Assembly: GCA_009777475.1 (NCBI GenBank)
Contig: WRLU01000001.1
Location: forward strand, 23,608-87,607
DNA: 64,000 bases
Origin: Oscillospiraceae bacterium
GTDB taxonomy: Bacteria > Bacillota > Clostridia > Oscillospirales > UBA929
Reading direction: 5' to 3'
Shown here: positions 1 through 8,933 of the stretch, piece by piece
Position numbering within the stretch: the first letter of the stretch is position 1
How the letters are laid out: each line of letters starts with the position of its first letter
Position numbers and translations under genes: made by a program
Notes under the pieces: generated by a model
What the model was told of the DNA's origin: nothing
What the model saw: the letters and a program-made list of their open reading frames with translations, nothing else
Database searches by the model: none

Positions 1-227
1 AAAGAACCTTTTCCGAAGCCTATAAACCATGCTAGAAAAAAACCAACCATACAAAATGCCAGATGTAAAATCGAAAGAGTTATGAACCCATTTCTGAAAT
101 ACTTCATCTTCGGATATTTTTTTAATGCGAAATACCCGATAAATGGACTAACAGTTGGAATTGCCACAAACAACAAGAAGCCAGCATAATATAAGAAAGA
201 AATATGGAGAATTTTATATATTACATA
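1..227 (-). CDS. Partial membrane protein of unknown function, runs off the left edge
   Basis: An open minus-strand frame reads into the window edge and encodes about 75 very hydrophobic residues. Two membrane segments are evident, one around FLLFVAIPTVSPFIGYF and one around ILHLAFCMVGFFLAWF, separated by a short basic stretch (KKYPKMKYF). No ATG lies in this frame; only non-ATG codons are available. A well-placed GGGGGAG followed by an ATG near 247-260 opens a different frame that stops after six codons, so a one-base frameshift or a sequencing error is possible. The gene follows the 591-residue toxin-like gene at 346-2121, so an immunity role is conceivable, but this rests on position only. 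No family was recognised. Confidence 0.35.
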
Positions 228-304
228 TACACATACAACATAACAAACTCCCCCGCAAAAAAAATGAAGTGCTTTTTTGTTATCACTCACGACCCCACCC
301 CCCC

Positions 305-332
305 TCAGTGGTAGCAACCTTGCTACCACTGA
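305..332 (-). terminator. 13-bp perfect hairpin downstream of the 591-residue gene
   Basis: The two arms TCAGTGGTAGCAA and TTGCTACCACTGA pair perfectly around a two-base loop, 14 nt past the stop codon at 346. A G-rich stretch rather than a T-run follows on the minus strand, so it is terminator-like but not a canonical intrinsic terminator. Confidence 0.5.
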
Positions 333-345
333 CGATATGTATAAT

Positions 346-2121
346 TTATTTATACATATTCTTTTTTATTCTATCAAACACCCATTTCTTTGCTTTTTCA
401 ACTTCTACATCAGAAGACTTCCCTTCATTTTTTGATTCTCCTCGTGTCCGGATGTATTCAACACCTGGACTCCATTTGTTCACATCCTTCTTAAATCGTT
501 CAAAATTTTCCTCCAATGTCCCTTTTTCGTAATTTTCAATAAACTCCCTTTCTCTATTTTTAACTCTCTTTTCTAAGTCTGCGTAATAGTCAATCATCGC
601 CTCGTGGTAGCTTATTCTATCGTTCATCACGCGGTTGTAAATATTCACTGCATCAAGATCTGATGTATAATCTGCATAAGGCAAGGCTTTTTCAAAACCT
701 ACCTCAGCGGCAGAGTAAATATCGCCTTTGATATGGGACAATGATGATAATTCAGAATGCCCCCCTGCTTTACCTAGCCAGCCAAGACCAACATTCAATC
801 CCCTATGGGAATCACTTCTCTGATTTGCCAACGAGGCACTTGCCACCATCATGTGGGCAAGGTCATTTTTTCCGTCAGGATTTGGGTTGGCATATTTTTC
901 AGCTTCCTTTCGCGTTATTGTAAATCCGCATTTCTTGGCTATTTCTTGCAGTTTCGCCAAATCCTCTTCAAATTCTTTTGTACCAACTGCACGCCTCTGC
1001 ATATTGATTACCAGCAGCATATCCTTAATTTCCTCAGTTGTCATACCAATTTTCTGAAAATACTTAATAGCATCTACTGCTTCAGGTACTCCAGCAGTCA
1101 GCCCCCACTGAAAATCACCGCCATATTCAACGCATAATGCGGCAAAGTTCTTTGCCGTTACATTGGTTTGTATATCTAATTCCGGTGAGGTGTTTTGAAC
1201 ATATTCCTCTAACCCTGGAGTATTTGCCTGCCTACTGAGATCCTCAAGACGTCCGTAATTTTTATAATGTTCTTCAGATTTTTGCATAGCCTCAGCGATT
1301 ATCCTTGCAGATTTTAAGCTTATGTCAAACTCTTTAGCTATAAACTTTTTGAGCTTGTCAATTTTTTGCCTCAAAAATTCTTTGTCGAGCTTTTCTTGAT
1401 CCTTCGGCAGTAGCGGTCCAATAAACTCCGGGTCACCCGGCTCCGGTACTTTCCACCCTTCGCCCCAAATATTTTGGGGCGAAAAGATATTCCTCTCCCC
1501 CTCACTCATCTTCGGTCTCACAACCGGAGGCGGTTCTTTTTCCGGCTCGAATTGCCAAAAGTCGGGCTTTTCCTCCAGTTCCTCCGGCGTTGGCAGCAGT
1601 GATTGGTAGCCTACAGCTTTTGACTGTATCATCATCAATCTGGTGTTATGCGGCATTTTGTGCTTGTTTTTAGTGCAGATAGACAATGCCACATTTTCCA
1701 TCTCTTTTTCCCGCTCGTCAAGCTGACGCAATGTCGCTCGAAGTGCGTTAAAGTCCGGTGGTTTGCGTTCAATCCATGGGTCGCCGTACTGGTCAACCAG
1801 CTCCACTTTTACGTCAACATCACGCACCGTAAGCTTGTGGCTTGCACGGCTAAGGTGGTTGCGTATGTTTTTCTTATACGCCAGGGCAGTCAAATCCTTC
1901 TGCTTGTAGCAATCCTGGATTGCCTGACCAACGCAATGCCCAACCTCTTCCATTGCCGCCTTCTGCTCACGCCCGGTTAATTCGTGTGTTTGATACATCG
2001 AATTGTCTGTGATTTTCATGTGTTTTTCAAGCTTCAAATACTGTCTGTATACCATTAAAAAGTTTACTATATCAGCCCTGATTTGCTCATGTATCTGATA
2101 TACTGTTCGCTCTCCTAACAT
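346..2121 (-). CDS. Phage-associated 591-residue protein with toxin-like C-terminal domain
   Basis: The ATG at 2121 follows AGGAGGG with good spacing. No signal peptide or membrane segment is visible. The first ~180 residues are helical and charged, residues 175-240 are a Pro/Glu-rich linker, and a helical region follows to about 410. The C-terminal third holds a compact conserved-looking block: NDLAHMMV (419-426), GWLGKAGG (447-454) and DYTSDLDAVNIY (484-495). This spacing of an xDLAHM motif, a GWLG motif and a DLDAxNI motif resembles uncharacterised C-terminal domains of large Firmicutes polymorphic-toxin or phage-element proteins, but I cannot assign an activity. It is the last intact gene of the portal operon. 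Base composition is more AT-rich than its neighbours. It could instead be a phage structural or morphogenesis protein. Confidence 0.75.
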   Translation of the reverse strand: MLGERTVYQIHEQIRADIVNFLMVYRQYLKLEKHMKITDNSMYQTHELTGREQKAAMEEVGHCVGQAIQDCYKQKDLTALAYKKNIRNHLSRASHKLTVRDVDVKVELVDQYGDPWIERKPPDFNALRATLRQLDEREKEMENVALSICTKNKHKMPHNTRLMMIQSKAVGYQSLLPTPEELEEKPDFWQFEPEKEPPPVVRPKMSEGERNIFSPQNIWGEGWKVPEPGDPEFIGPLLPKDQEKLDKEFLRQKIDKLKKFIAKEFDISLKSARIIAEAMQKSEEHYKNYGRLEDLSRQANTPGLEEYVQNTSPELDIQTNVTAKNFAALCVEYGGDFQWGLTAGVPEAVDAIKYFQKIGMTTEEIKDMLLVINMQRRAVGTKEFEEDLAKLQEIAKKCGFTITRKEAEKYANPNPDGKNDLAHMMVASASLANQRSDSHRGLNVGLGWLGKAGGHSELSSLSHIKGDIYSAAEVGFEKALPYADYTSDLDAVNIYNRVMNDRISYHEAMIDYYADLEKRVKNREREFIENYEKGTLEENFERFKKDVNKWSPGVEYIRTRGESKNEGKSSDVEVEKAKKWVFDRIKKNMYK

Positions 2122-2171
2122 AACTTCCCTCCTAATTATAATATATTTTTAAAAAAAATCAACTGCTGATT

Positions 2172-2399
2172 TCAATATTTTGAATATCCGTCAGTGCAGG
2201 CATTAACCTCTTCCAGCAGCCTGTCGCCGGTATAAATATACATCCGGTCAAATAAGCGGTCCTCATCAAGTATGTTTTGGGTGTTCACATTCACAATATA
2301 CCGTGCCACCCCAGTCCTTTCCCCTGAATTTTCACGTTCGATTATATCAATAATCGAAAACCCATTGTTTTGCTCAAGATATTGTAAATTTCCCATCAT
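2172..2399 (-). CDS. Small phage-block protein, 75 residues, unknown
   Basis: The ATG at 2399 overlaps the TGA of the upstream tail-chaperone gene as ATGA, and GGAGGA sits 7 nt before it inside the end of that gene; this is preferred to the longer in-frame start at 2414. The product is soluble, mildly acidic and without Cys-rich or membrane features. It contains IIDIIERENSGERTGVARYI and ends in a short helical region. No family was recognised. Its translational coupling to the chaperone gene suggests that the two products are made together. Confidence 0.6.
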   Translation of the reverse strand: MMGNLQYLEQNNGFSIIDIIERENSGERTGVARYIVNVNTQNILDEDRLFDRMYIYTGDRLLEEVNACTDGYSKY

Positions 2400-3037
2400 T
2401 TTAATTTCCTCCATTCCTTCATCATGTATTTTTGGTTTTTAATATTACGCTTTTCCATATTTTCAGCTTCTTTTTTCGCCCGTCCGGCAATCACATCAAT
2501 AACCCCCCTATCTTCAGCAGACAAGCTCATTAAATATGAGGGTGTCCAATGATAAGTTGTCAAACAGTGGTATGCTAAGTGTGTATCGCGGTCGCCGGAG
2601 TCGAACAGGGCTTTTACCGTTTCGTCTATCTCTTCGGGATAGCCCGGGCCAAAGCCGTAATATTCCTGAATGCGTCTCTTATATTCTTCCAGCTCGCCCG
2701 GCAGCAGCATTGCCCTGAGCAGCTCGGCCGGGTCTGAAGCGCCGTAGCTTGCCTGTAATTCTCTGTCCTCCAGGTCGGGGTAAACAGTGCATTCAACAGC
2801 AAGAAGCAGACTGTATTCCTCCGCATCCAGCCCCGGCATGGGTCTCGCCTGCCCGGGTTCCTTTGAATAGCATCTTAAGCTTTTTTTATACAATCTGGCG
2901 TTTTGTTCCTTTGTAATCCCGCTAACACGCCATTCAGCAGGCTTATTCCCATCTCCCAAAATCCGCTCACTCGCAACCACCCTGAATTCACCCTCAGGCT
3001 TTATATCCTGCGCTAATAATGCTTGTAATCTACTCAT
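2396..3037 (-). CDS. XkdN-like phage tail assembly chaperone
   Basis: The 213-residue protein matches the pattern of XkdN-like tail assembly chaperones of Bacillus PBSX-type phages: an N-terminal MSRLQALLAQDIKP, then RVSGITKEQNARLYKKSLR, then VECTVYPDLEDRELQASYG and LRAMLLPGELEEYKRRIQEY. In such phages the chaperone is usually 110-150 residues and a longer version arises by ribosomal frameshift before the tape measure gene. Here a C-terminal extension (about 140-213, including LTTYHWTPSYLMSLSAEDRG and a basic tail) is encoded in the same frame. No tape measure protein is next to it. It lies 17 nt after the portal gene, an unusual partner because portals belong to the head module. Confidence 0.75.
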   Translation of the reverse strand: MSRLQALLAQDIKPEGEFRVVASERILGDGNKPAEWRVSGITKEQNARLYKKSLRCYSKEPGQARPMPGLDAEEYSLLLAVECTVYPDLEDRELQASYGASDPAELLRAMLLPGELEEYKRRIQEYYGFGPGYPEEIDETVKALFDSGDRDTHLAYHCLTTYHWTPSYLMSLSAEDRGVIDVIAGRAKKEAENMEKRNIKNQKYMMKEWRKLK

Positions 3038-3054
3038 AATTTTACTCCTTCTTA

Positions 3055-4449
3055 TTAAGTATTATCCGTTCTTAATCTTTCAATTTCCTGTGCCGGGTCG
3101 TTTACCCATGGCACCTGGCGCACCAATGTTTCATTGGAAAGCCTCAGCCCGCCCTTGTACAGGCTGTCCATAACCTCGCTCTCATTCATAAGCATATCCC
3201 GGTTAAATACAAGCTTCACATCCCCCGGCATAAAATCACCCATCCCGGTTGATGAGAAATACCGGCAGGCAAGTCCCAGCAGCTCCTCAAACGCTGCCTG
3301 AAACTCCGTTTCCATTCCGTTGGCATCCAGGTCAATGTCGCTGTACATGCTCTGAATATTCATCTGATTGGGCGTACCCATCAGCCTCTGGTCTTTGGCA
3401 TCATATCCCATAGAGTTTTCTGTTATAGCTTTTTTAAGTAAATCCAGGATCACACGATAATTTTCACTGTCAATATTCACCCGCAGGCTTTCAACCCCGC
3501 CCGGGTTTCCATCCACCGACTTGACCTTTACCGCCCCGAATGCCGCCAAATTATGCCTGAATTCAGCCAAATCAACTCCATCATAATTTTTCAGCACAAG
3601 AATCGTATTCCGCGCATCCTCCTGCATATTATTTTCAAAATCACTAAGTATTTCATTCAGCCCATCCTGCAGGCCCTTCACCTTAGAAATCAAGGGTATG
3701 GATGCGCTATTGCAGCGGAACGGAATCAGGGGAACACTCCCCCAACCCAGGCTTACCGGCCCTTGCCCCTTTTCCATACGGATAATATATGGACTTTTAG
3801 CCGGATTGTCCTCATCCTCAAAAAGCCGCCCTTGTTTTAATACATACCGTTCTATGCCCTCAGGCGTGTATATCTCCGCTTTTTGCACCTTTTTTTTGTT
3901 TTTTCCAAAATACTCTTCTGTCTCATATACCCTAATGGCTAATTCTAAGCGCATTTGCTCCTCATCGCTCCAAAAAGGAATTATCTCCCACGGCATCAGT
4001 CTGACAAAACACATCCCCCCCCTGTCATCCAAATAGGTATACAGCCAGCCAACCCCGCAATTCAGGGCATCCTCCCCAATCCGGCGCAGCAGCCTCAAAA
4101 ATCTCCGGTCAAACACACTTGTCAAGGCCTGCTCAAGCTCATTATCGGCAGTATCAAAAACAAGAGGCCGCCCGAGAAGGTAATTTGCCTTCTGAGCGAC
4201 CATTTTCGCGTACTGATTGTCAACAACCCGGTGATTCGGTAAATTCTTGATCTCCACAGGCTTGCCGTCTTTCCCCAAAACCGTACGCCTTCTTTTCAAA
4301 ATATCATGCTCCCCGCGATAATACCGCATTCCGTCCAACATAGCCCTCCGTTTCGGGGATGACATCCATTCACTAATCTCCTGTGCCAGAGCCTCCTTAC
4401 GGTCCATCGGCGCATTCCCCCTGATAATGTCTTCCATCATAGTCTGCAT
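3055..4449 (-). CDS. SPP1 Gp6-type phage portal protein
   Basis: The 464-residue protein has the features of the SPP1 Gp6-like portal family: an N-terminal MRYYRGEHDILKRRR, NHRVVDNQYAKMVAQKANYL, the FDTADNELEQAL and VGWLYTYLDDRGG regions, and the C-terminal MDSLYKGGLRLSNETLVRQV. Length is typical and the frame is intact. The start at 4449 has GGAGAGG 9 nt upstream, whereas the longer start at 4536 has none. No terminase, scaffold, capsid or head-tail connector gene is beside it, so this is either a deleted prophage or a domesticated piece. It is the first gene of a four-gene minus-strand operon preceded by a structured leader. Confidence 0.85.
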   Translation of the reverse strand: MQTMMEDIIRGNAPMDRKEALAQEISEWMSSPKRRAMLDGMRYYRGEHDILKRRRTVLGKDGKPVEIKNLPNHRVVDNQYAKMVAQKANYLLGRPLVFDTADNELEQALTSVFDRRFLRLLRRIGEDALNCGVGWLYTYLDDRGGMCFVRLMPWEIIPFWSDEEQMRLELAIRVYETEEYFGKNKKKVQKAEIYTPEGIERYVLKQGRLFEDEDNPAKSPYIIRMEKGQGPVSLGWGSVPLIPFRCNSASIPLISKVKGLQDGLNEILSDFENNMQEDARNTILVLKNYDGVDLAEFRHNLAAFGAVKVKSVDGNPGGVESLRVNIDSENYRVILDLLKKAITENSMGYDAKDQRLMGTPNQMNIQSMYSDIDLDANGMETEFQAAFEELLGLACRYFSSTGMGDFMPGDVKLVFNRDMLMNESEVMDSLYKGGLRLSNETLVRQVPWVNDPAQEIERLRTDNT

Positions 4450-4539
4450 AGATAAATCCTCTCCAATCTTAAAATTTACCTCCCCGGAGCCAGTCTCCAA
4501 AATAGCACCCTCAGAAATTAAGGTAAGACGTAGCAAATA

Positions 4540-4650
4540 CTAAAAACACTGAATCGGCGGAAGGCCCGCCAACCCAGCGTCTTTAGCTATAACAGGAGGA
4601 TGTGCCCCCGGCAATCACCATAGGCGATATTCAGGAACAATAACATTATA
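4540..4650 (-). promoter_or_regulatory. Promoter -10 and structured leader RNA of the portal operon
   Basis: On the minus strand a perfect TATAAT lies at 4645-4650 (weak -35), placing the transcript start near 4638. The first ~90 nt of that transcript can fold into a closed multi-branched element: CTGAAT (4629-4634) pairs with ATTCAG (4549-4554), with an internal TGCC/GGCA hairpin and a GGCGG-GCCTT-CCGCC hairpin (4557-4571). The last hairpin is followed by GATTCAGTGTTTTT, so it could act as an attenuator or as the terminator of a small RNA. The conserved cores of the riboswitch classes I know (GEMM, SAM, cobalamin, TPP, purine, fluoride) were not recognised. Confidence 0.4.
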
Positions 4651-4750
4651 CCATAAAAAAACTCTAATAAAGTCTAATGTTAGAGCAATGATTGGCGGAT
4701 ACGATGTATGAGGGGATAAATTCTCAGTTGAATTCTCAGAAAAAAAACCA

Positions 4751-4779
4751 TTGACAATAAGGCAGAAAAATGGTACATT
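4751..4779 (+). promoter_or_regulatory. Sigma-A promoter of uvrA
   Basis: TTGACA (4751-4756), a 17-nt spacer and TACATT (4774-4779) lie about 100 nt before the uvrA start. No Gram-positive LexA box (CGAAC-N4-GTTCG) was seen around it. Confidence 0.65.
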
Positions 4780-4877
4780 GCAACCTGGAGGGGCGGGTAG
4801 GTAGGCAGTTAATTTTACAAATAATGTAACACCATTCCCTTATTCCTGACCACCACCAAGAAAGGGAGCATATCTCC

Positions 4878-7706
4878 ATGCGGCAGACTATACTCGTCAA
4901 AGGTGCCAGGGAAAACAACCTGAAAAATATCGACATTGAAATCCCGCGGGACAAGCTGGTCGTGATGACCGGACTTTCCGGCTCGGGCAAAAGCAGTTTA
5001 GCTTTCGACACCATTTACGCCGAAGGGCAGCGGAGGTATGTCGAAAGCCTGTCCTCTTATGCCCGGCAGTTCCTGGGTCAAATGGAAAAGCCTGATGTGG
5101 AGTACATTGAGGGGTTAAGCCCCGCTATTTCCATTGACCAGAAAACAACCGCCAAAAACCCTCGCTCCACGGTAGGTACAGTTACAGAAATTTATGACTA
5201 TCTCCGGTTGCTATGGGCGCGTGTCGGTGTACCCCACTGTGTTAAATGCGGCAAGGTTGTCCGCCAGCAGACCATTGACCAAATGGTTGACCATATCTTA
5301 GAGCTGCCCCAAAATAGCCGTGTGCAGGTTTTGGCTCCGGTGGTAAGATCGCGCAAGGGCGAATATTCCAAAGTTTTTGCCGATGCAAGCAAATCCGGCT
5401 ATGTAAGAGTCCGGGTAGACGGCATCATGTATGAATTAACTGAAACTATAAAGCTTGACAAAAATAAAAAGCACAGCATTGAAATAGTAATTGATCGTCT
5501 TGTAATTAAGCCTGACATCAGGCAGCGTTTGGCTGATTCGACTGAAACAGCCGCAGGACTTTCGGGCGGACTTGTTATGATTGACATAGGTCCGGGGGAG
5601 CGAGATATTTTATTTTCGCAAAACTATGCCTGTGAGGATTGCGGTATTTCTATGGAGGAACTTACCCCAAGGATGTTCTCCTTCAACAACCCATATGGGT
5701 CCTGCCCGACTTGTATGGGACTCGGCTCCCGGCTAAAGGTAGATCCCGATTTGATTATAACCAATCCAGGCCTTACGTTAAACGAAGGTGCCATTTCGGC
5801 GATCGGCTGGAGCAGTCCGGACGAGGGTACAATTGCTGCCATGTATTACAGGGCACTTGCCGAAAATTACGGTTTTTCACTTGATGTTCCGGTTGGGGAG
5901 CTTCCTCGTCAGGCCATTGAGGTTTTGATGCACGGCACCGGAGGAGTCAAGTTAAATTTGTATTATTCAAAGGCAAATGGACAGAAAGGATGTTACAAGC
6001 AGGCATTTGAGGGTCTTGTTCGCAATTTAGAGCGGCGTTACCGAGACACTCAGAGCGAGGGCATGCGGCAAAGCATTGAGGAGCTTATGACCTCCGTGGA
6101 TTGTCCCTTATGCAAGGGCAAACGCCTGAAGCCTGAAAGCCTTGCCGTTACGGTGGGCGGCATAGGCATTTCAGACTACTGCGAAAAATCCGTATCAAAC
6201 GCGCTGTTTTTTTGGGACGAAGTTGAGTTTACCGGAAAAGACAGTCTGATAGCACAGCCTATTTTGAAGGAAATTCGTGAAAGATTAGACTTTTTGCGTT
6301 CAGTTGGCTTAGAGTATCTTACTCTTTCCCGTCATTCGGGAAGCTTGTCAGGCGGAGAGAGCCAGCGCATCCGGCTGGCAACTCAAATCGGATCCTCTTT
6401 GATGGGCGTTTTGTATATTCTTGATGAGCCTTCCATAGGCTTGCATCAAAGAGATAACCAGAAGCTTTTAGCTACCCTGAAGCGTTTGCGTGATTTAGGC
6501 AATACTCTTTTAGTCGTTGAGCATGATGAGGAAACCATGCAGGAGTCTGATTTTATTGTTGATATAGGCCCCGGAGCTGGAATTCATGGCGGGGAAGTAG
6601 TTTGCTCTGGAACTATAGATGATATTAAAGCCTGTGCCGGCTCAATTACCGGCAAGTATTTATCAGGCCGTGAAAAAATCCCCATCCCTAAATCCAGGAG
6701 CAGGGGCAGCGGAGCTTTACTAACAATTCGAGGGGCGCAGGAAAACAACCTGAAAAATATCGATGTTTCAGTGCCTCTTGGTTGCTTCACCTGCGTTACC
6801 GGGGTATCTGGTTCAGGAAAAAGCTCGTTAGTCAACCATATTATTTACAAAGCGCTTGCCGCTAAGCTAAACCGTGCACGAACCCGCGCAGGCATACACC
6901 GCTGTATTGAGGGCATAGAACATCTTGACAAGATAATTGACATTGACCAATCCCCGATAGGACGTTCACCTCGTTCAAACCCTGCCACCTACACAGGTCT
7001 GTTTACCGATATACGCGATATCTTTTCCCAAACACAAGAATCCAAAACTCGTGGTTATGCTCCCGGGCGGTTTTCCTTCAATGTCAAAGGCGGCAGATGC
7101 GAGGCCTGCTCAGGTGATGGGCTGATTAAAATTGAAATGCACTTTCTGCCAGATATTTATGTAACCTGCGATGCCTGCGGCGGAAAACGATATAACCGGG
7201 AAACCCTTGAAGTGCGTTATAGAGGGAAGAATATATATGAAATTTTATCCTTGACCTGCGAGGAAGGACTGGGGTTCTTTGAAAACATACCGCGAATTGC
7301 CCGCAAGCTGCAAACACTCTGCGAGGTTGGCTTAGGATATATCCGCATAGGCCAGCCCTCAACCACTTTATCGGGAGGAGAAGCGCAAAGGGTAAAGCTT
7401 GCAGCTGAGCTTTCACGCCGTAGCACCGGAAGTACCATTTATATCCTCGATGAGCCGACTACCGGCTTGCACATAGCAGATGTGCACAGGCTGATAGAGG
7501 TGCTTTCCCGGCTGACCGAAGGCGGCAATACAGTTGTTGTTATTGAACACAATCCCGAGGTTATCAAAACAGCTGACCATATCATTGACTTAGGTCCTGA
7601 AGGCGGCGATGCCGGTGGCTTTATAGTCGCCCAGGGCACCCCCGAGGAGGTGGCCTCCTGTCAAGAGTCATACACCGGGCAATTTTTGAAGGGAATACTT
7701 GGATGA
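4878..7706 (+). CDS. uvrA: Excinuclease ABC subunit A
   Basis: DNA damage recognition ATPase of nucleotide excision repair; a UvrA dimer loads UvrB on lesions. The 942 residues are full length. The first Walker A is GLSGSGKSS (about 32-40), the second GVSGSGKSS (about 641-649); both ABC signatures are present ([12 protein letters not shown] and [12 protein letters not shown]). Zinc-binding cysteine pairs are seen at CVKCGK, CEDCG...CPTCMG and CEACSG...CDACGG. Start: ATG at 4878 with AAAGGGAG upstream. No uvrB is next to it; it stands alone with its own promoter, convergent with the next gene. Confidence 0.98.
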   Translation: MRQTILVKGARENNLKNIDIEIPRDKLVVMTGLSGSGKSSLAFDTIYAEGQRRYVESLSSYARQFLGQMEKPDVEYIEGLSPAISIDQKTTAKNPRSTVGTVTEIYDYLRLLWARVGVPHCVKCGKVVRQQTIDQMVDHILELPQNSRVQVLAPVVRSRKGEYSKVFADASKSGYVRVRVDGIMYELTETIKLDKNKKHSIEIVIDRLVIKPDIRQRLADSTETAAGLSGGLVMIDIGPGERDILFSQNYACEDCGISMEELTPRMFSFNNPYGSCPTCMGLGSRLKVDPDLIITNPGLTLNEGAISAIGWSSPDEGTIAAMYYRALAENYGFSLDVPVGELPRQAIEVLMHGTGGVKLNLYYSKANGQKGCYKQAFEGLVRNLERRYRDTQSEGMRQSIEELMTSVDCPLCKGKRLKPESLAVTVGGIGISDYCEKSVSNALFFWDEVEFTGKDSLIAQPILKEIRERLDFLRSVGLEYLTLSRHSGSLSGGESQRIRLATQIGSSLMGVLYILDEPSIGLHQRDNQKLLATLKRLRDLGNTLLVVEHDEETMQESDFIVDIGPGAGIHGGEVVCSGTIDDIKACAGSITGKYLSGREKIPIPKSRSRGSGALLTIRGAQENNLKNIDVSVPLGCFTCVTGVSGSGKSSLVNHIIYKALAAKLNRARTRAGIHRCIEGIEHLDKIIDIDQSPIGRSPRSNPATYTGLFTDIRDIFSQTQESKTRGYAPGRFSFNVKGGRCEACSGDGLIKIEMHFLPDIYVTCDACGGKRYNRETLEVRYRGKNIYEILSLTCEEGLGFFENIPRIARKLQTLCEVGLGYIRIGQPSTTLSGGEAQRVKLAAELSRRSTGSTIYILDEPTTGLHIADVHRLIEVLSRLTEGGNTVVVIEHNPEVIKTADHIIDLGPEGGDAGGFIVAQGTPEEVASCQESYTGQFLKGILG

Positions 7707-7740
7707 ACTTAGGCCAACCTGTCTATAGCTGATCCAAATC

Positions 7741-7783
7741 ACCCCCCTGCCAACTTCGGTTCCTACGAAAGCGAGAGGGGGGT
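7741..7783. terminator. Hairpin between the convergent uvrA and LRR genes
   Basis: ACCCCCCT (7741-7748) pairs with AGGGGGGT (7776-7783); a smaller inner hairpin around CTTCGG is possible. It sits between two convergent genes and could serve both. No T-run follows on either side. Confidence 0.4.
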
Positions 7784-7811
7784 TAGTGTATGAAACAGGA
7801 TGCCTAGCCTA

Positions 7812-8876
7812 TCACATAAATACCGCACGAGAGGACTTTGGTTTTTTCTTTTTCTTCTTAAACCTTGCCGTCAAGGTAACCTTCTTGGTCACCCTGTAGC
7901 TGTAAGAGGACTTGCCAGAAACTTTCCTTTTACCTACATACCAGCCCGAGAATTTGTAGCCTTTCTTGGCTGCGGCCTTCACTCTGATTTTTTTGCCGTA
8001 CGCAATCCTTTTACCCTTGCTCACCTTGCCGTGCTTTTTATTGGCCGATTTTACAGCCACAGCAAACTTAGGGATGGAATCAAGGAGCTTGAACGAAATG
8101 TAATCTTCCTTGGCATATTTATGCGCAACCGAGTTGAAATAGCAGTATATAACCAGAAATTTAGAATCATCAAACGCATCACTTGCAATGAATGTTACGC
8201 TTTTCGGTATAGTTATGCCTTTAAGCGCAGTGCAAAACTCAAATGCCCCGCTCTCAATTCTTTTTACGCCGTTCAATATGGTTACACTCTCTAAAGCATA
8301 ACACCACATAAACGCCTGCTCTCTAATAGAGGCCACGCTGCCTGGAATAGTTATACTCTTCAGTGATGAGCATCCGCTGAAAGCCCCTTCTCCAATTGTT
8401 TTTACGCCGCTGAGTATGGTGACGCTTTTAAGCTCGCAATCTGCGAACGCACCATCCCCGATGGACACCACACTGCCCGGAATAGTCACGCTTACGAGAC
8501 CGCAACCCTCAAAAGCCCCCTCTCCAAGGGATGTTACGCTACCTGGGATGGTTATGCTTTTAAGGGAGGCGCAATTAGAGAATGCCTCCTTTCCAATGGA
8601 TGTCACCCCATTCGGCAGGGTCACTCCTTCCAATAGCGCACAATCCTCAAATGCGGCATCGCCAATGGCCTTTACTCCTGAAATAAATGTTGCAGTGAAA
8701 GGAAAATCGTCCCTCCAAAGCCCATCGTCATATGCCTCCAATGCTTTTTCTACATCATCCCATGTAACAACCCCTCCGGTATGCCCCACGACAATCACAG
8801 GCACCGGGTTTGCGCTAAAAGCCGTATTCGTTGCAAGCATAACAGCTACCAAGGCCAAGGCAACAAGCTTTTTCAT
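7812..8876 (-). CDS. Secreted BspA-type leucine-rich-repeat protein
   Basis: A clear signal peptide (about 1-21, MKKLVALALVAVMLA...AFS) is followed by about eight LRR_5 / BspA-type repeats between residues 60 and 250, with the unit xxTIPxSVTSIGxGAFxxCxxLKS. A C-terminal InlB B-repeat-like or Flg_new-type module (GYKFSGWYVGKRK ... VTLTARF) precedes a Lys-rich tail (FKKKKKKPKSSR). There is no LPXTG signal or membrane anchor, so it is probably released or held by charge on the wall. It is 57 nt downstream of the J-domain/GGDEF gene on the same strand and may be co-transcribed. RBS AAAGGG precedes the ATG. Confidence 0.85.
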   Translation of the reverse strand: MKKLVALALVAVMLATNTAFSANPVPVIVVGHTGGVVTWDDVEKALEAYDDGLWRDDFPFTATFISGVKAIGDAAFEDCALLEGVTLPNGVTSIGKEAFSNCASLKSITIPGSVTSLGEGAFEGCGLVSVTIPGSVVSIGDGAFADCELKSVTILSGVKTIGEGAFSGCSSLKSITIPGSVASIREQAFMWCYALESVTILNGVKRIESGAFEFCTALKGITIPKSVTFIASDAFDDSKFLVIYCYFNSVAHKYAKEDYISFKLLDSIPKFAVAVKSANKKHGKVSKGKRIAYGKKIRVKAAAKKGYKFSGWYVGKRKVSGKSSYSYRVTKKVTLTARFKKKKKKPKSSRAVFM

Positions 8877-8933
8877 AGCAATACGCCCTTTCTGAGTTTA
8901 CAAATTTAAAGCCTGGTGTTATGTGAGAGGTAA

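Noticed and set aside
155..532. Plus-strand 125-codon frame at the left end
   Set aside because: It lies over the 3' end of the 591-residue gene and the hairpin at 305-332, has no RBS, and its composition is that of antisense AT-rich DNA.
4450..4640. Known riboswitch class (c-di-GMP, c-di-AMP, purine, fluoride, cobalamin)
   Set aside because: I compared the leader with the conserved cores that I remember; none of the invariant segments is present. Kept only as an unassigned structured leader.
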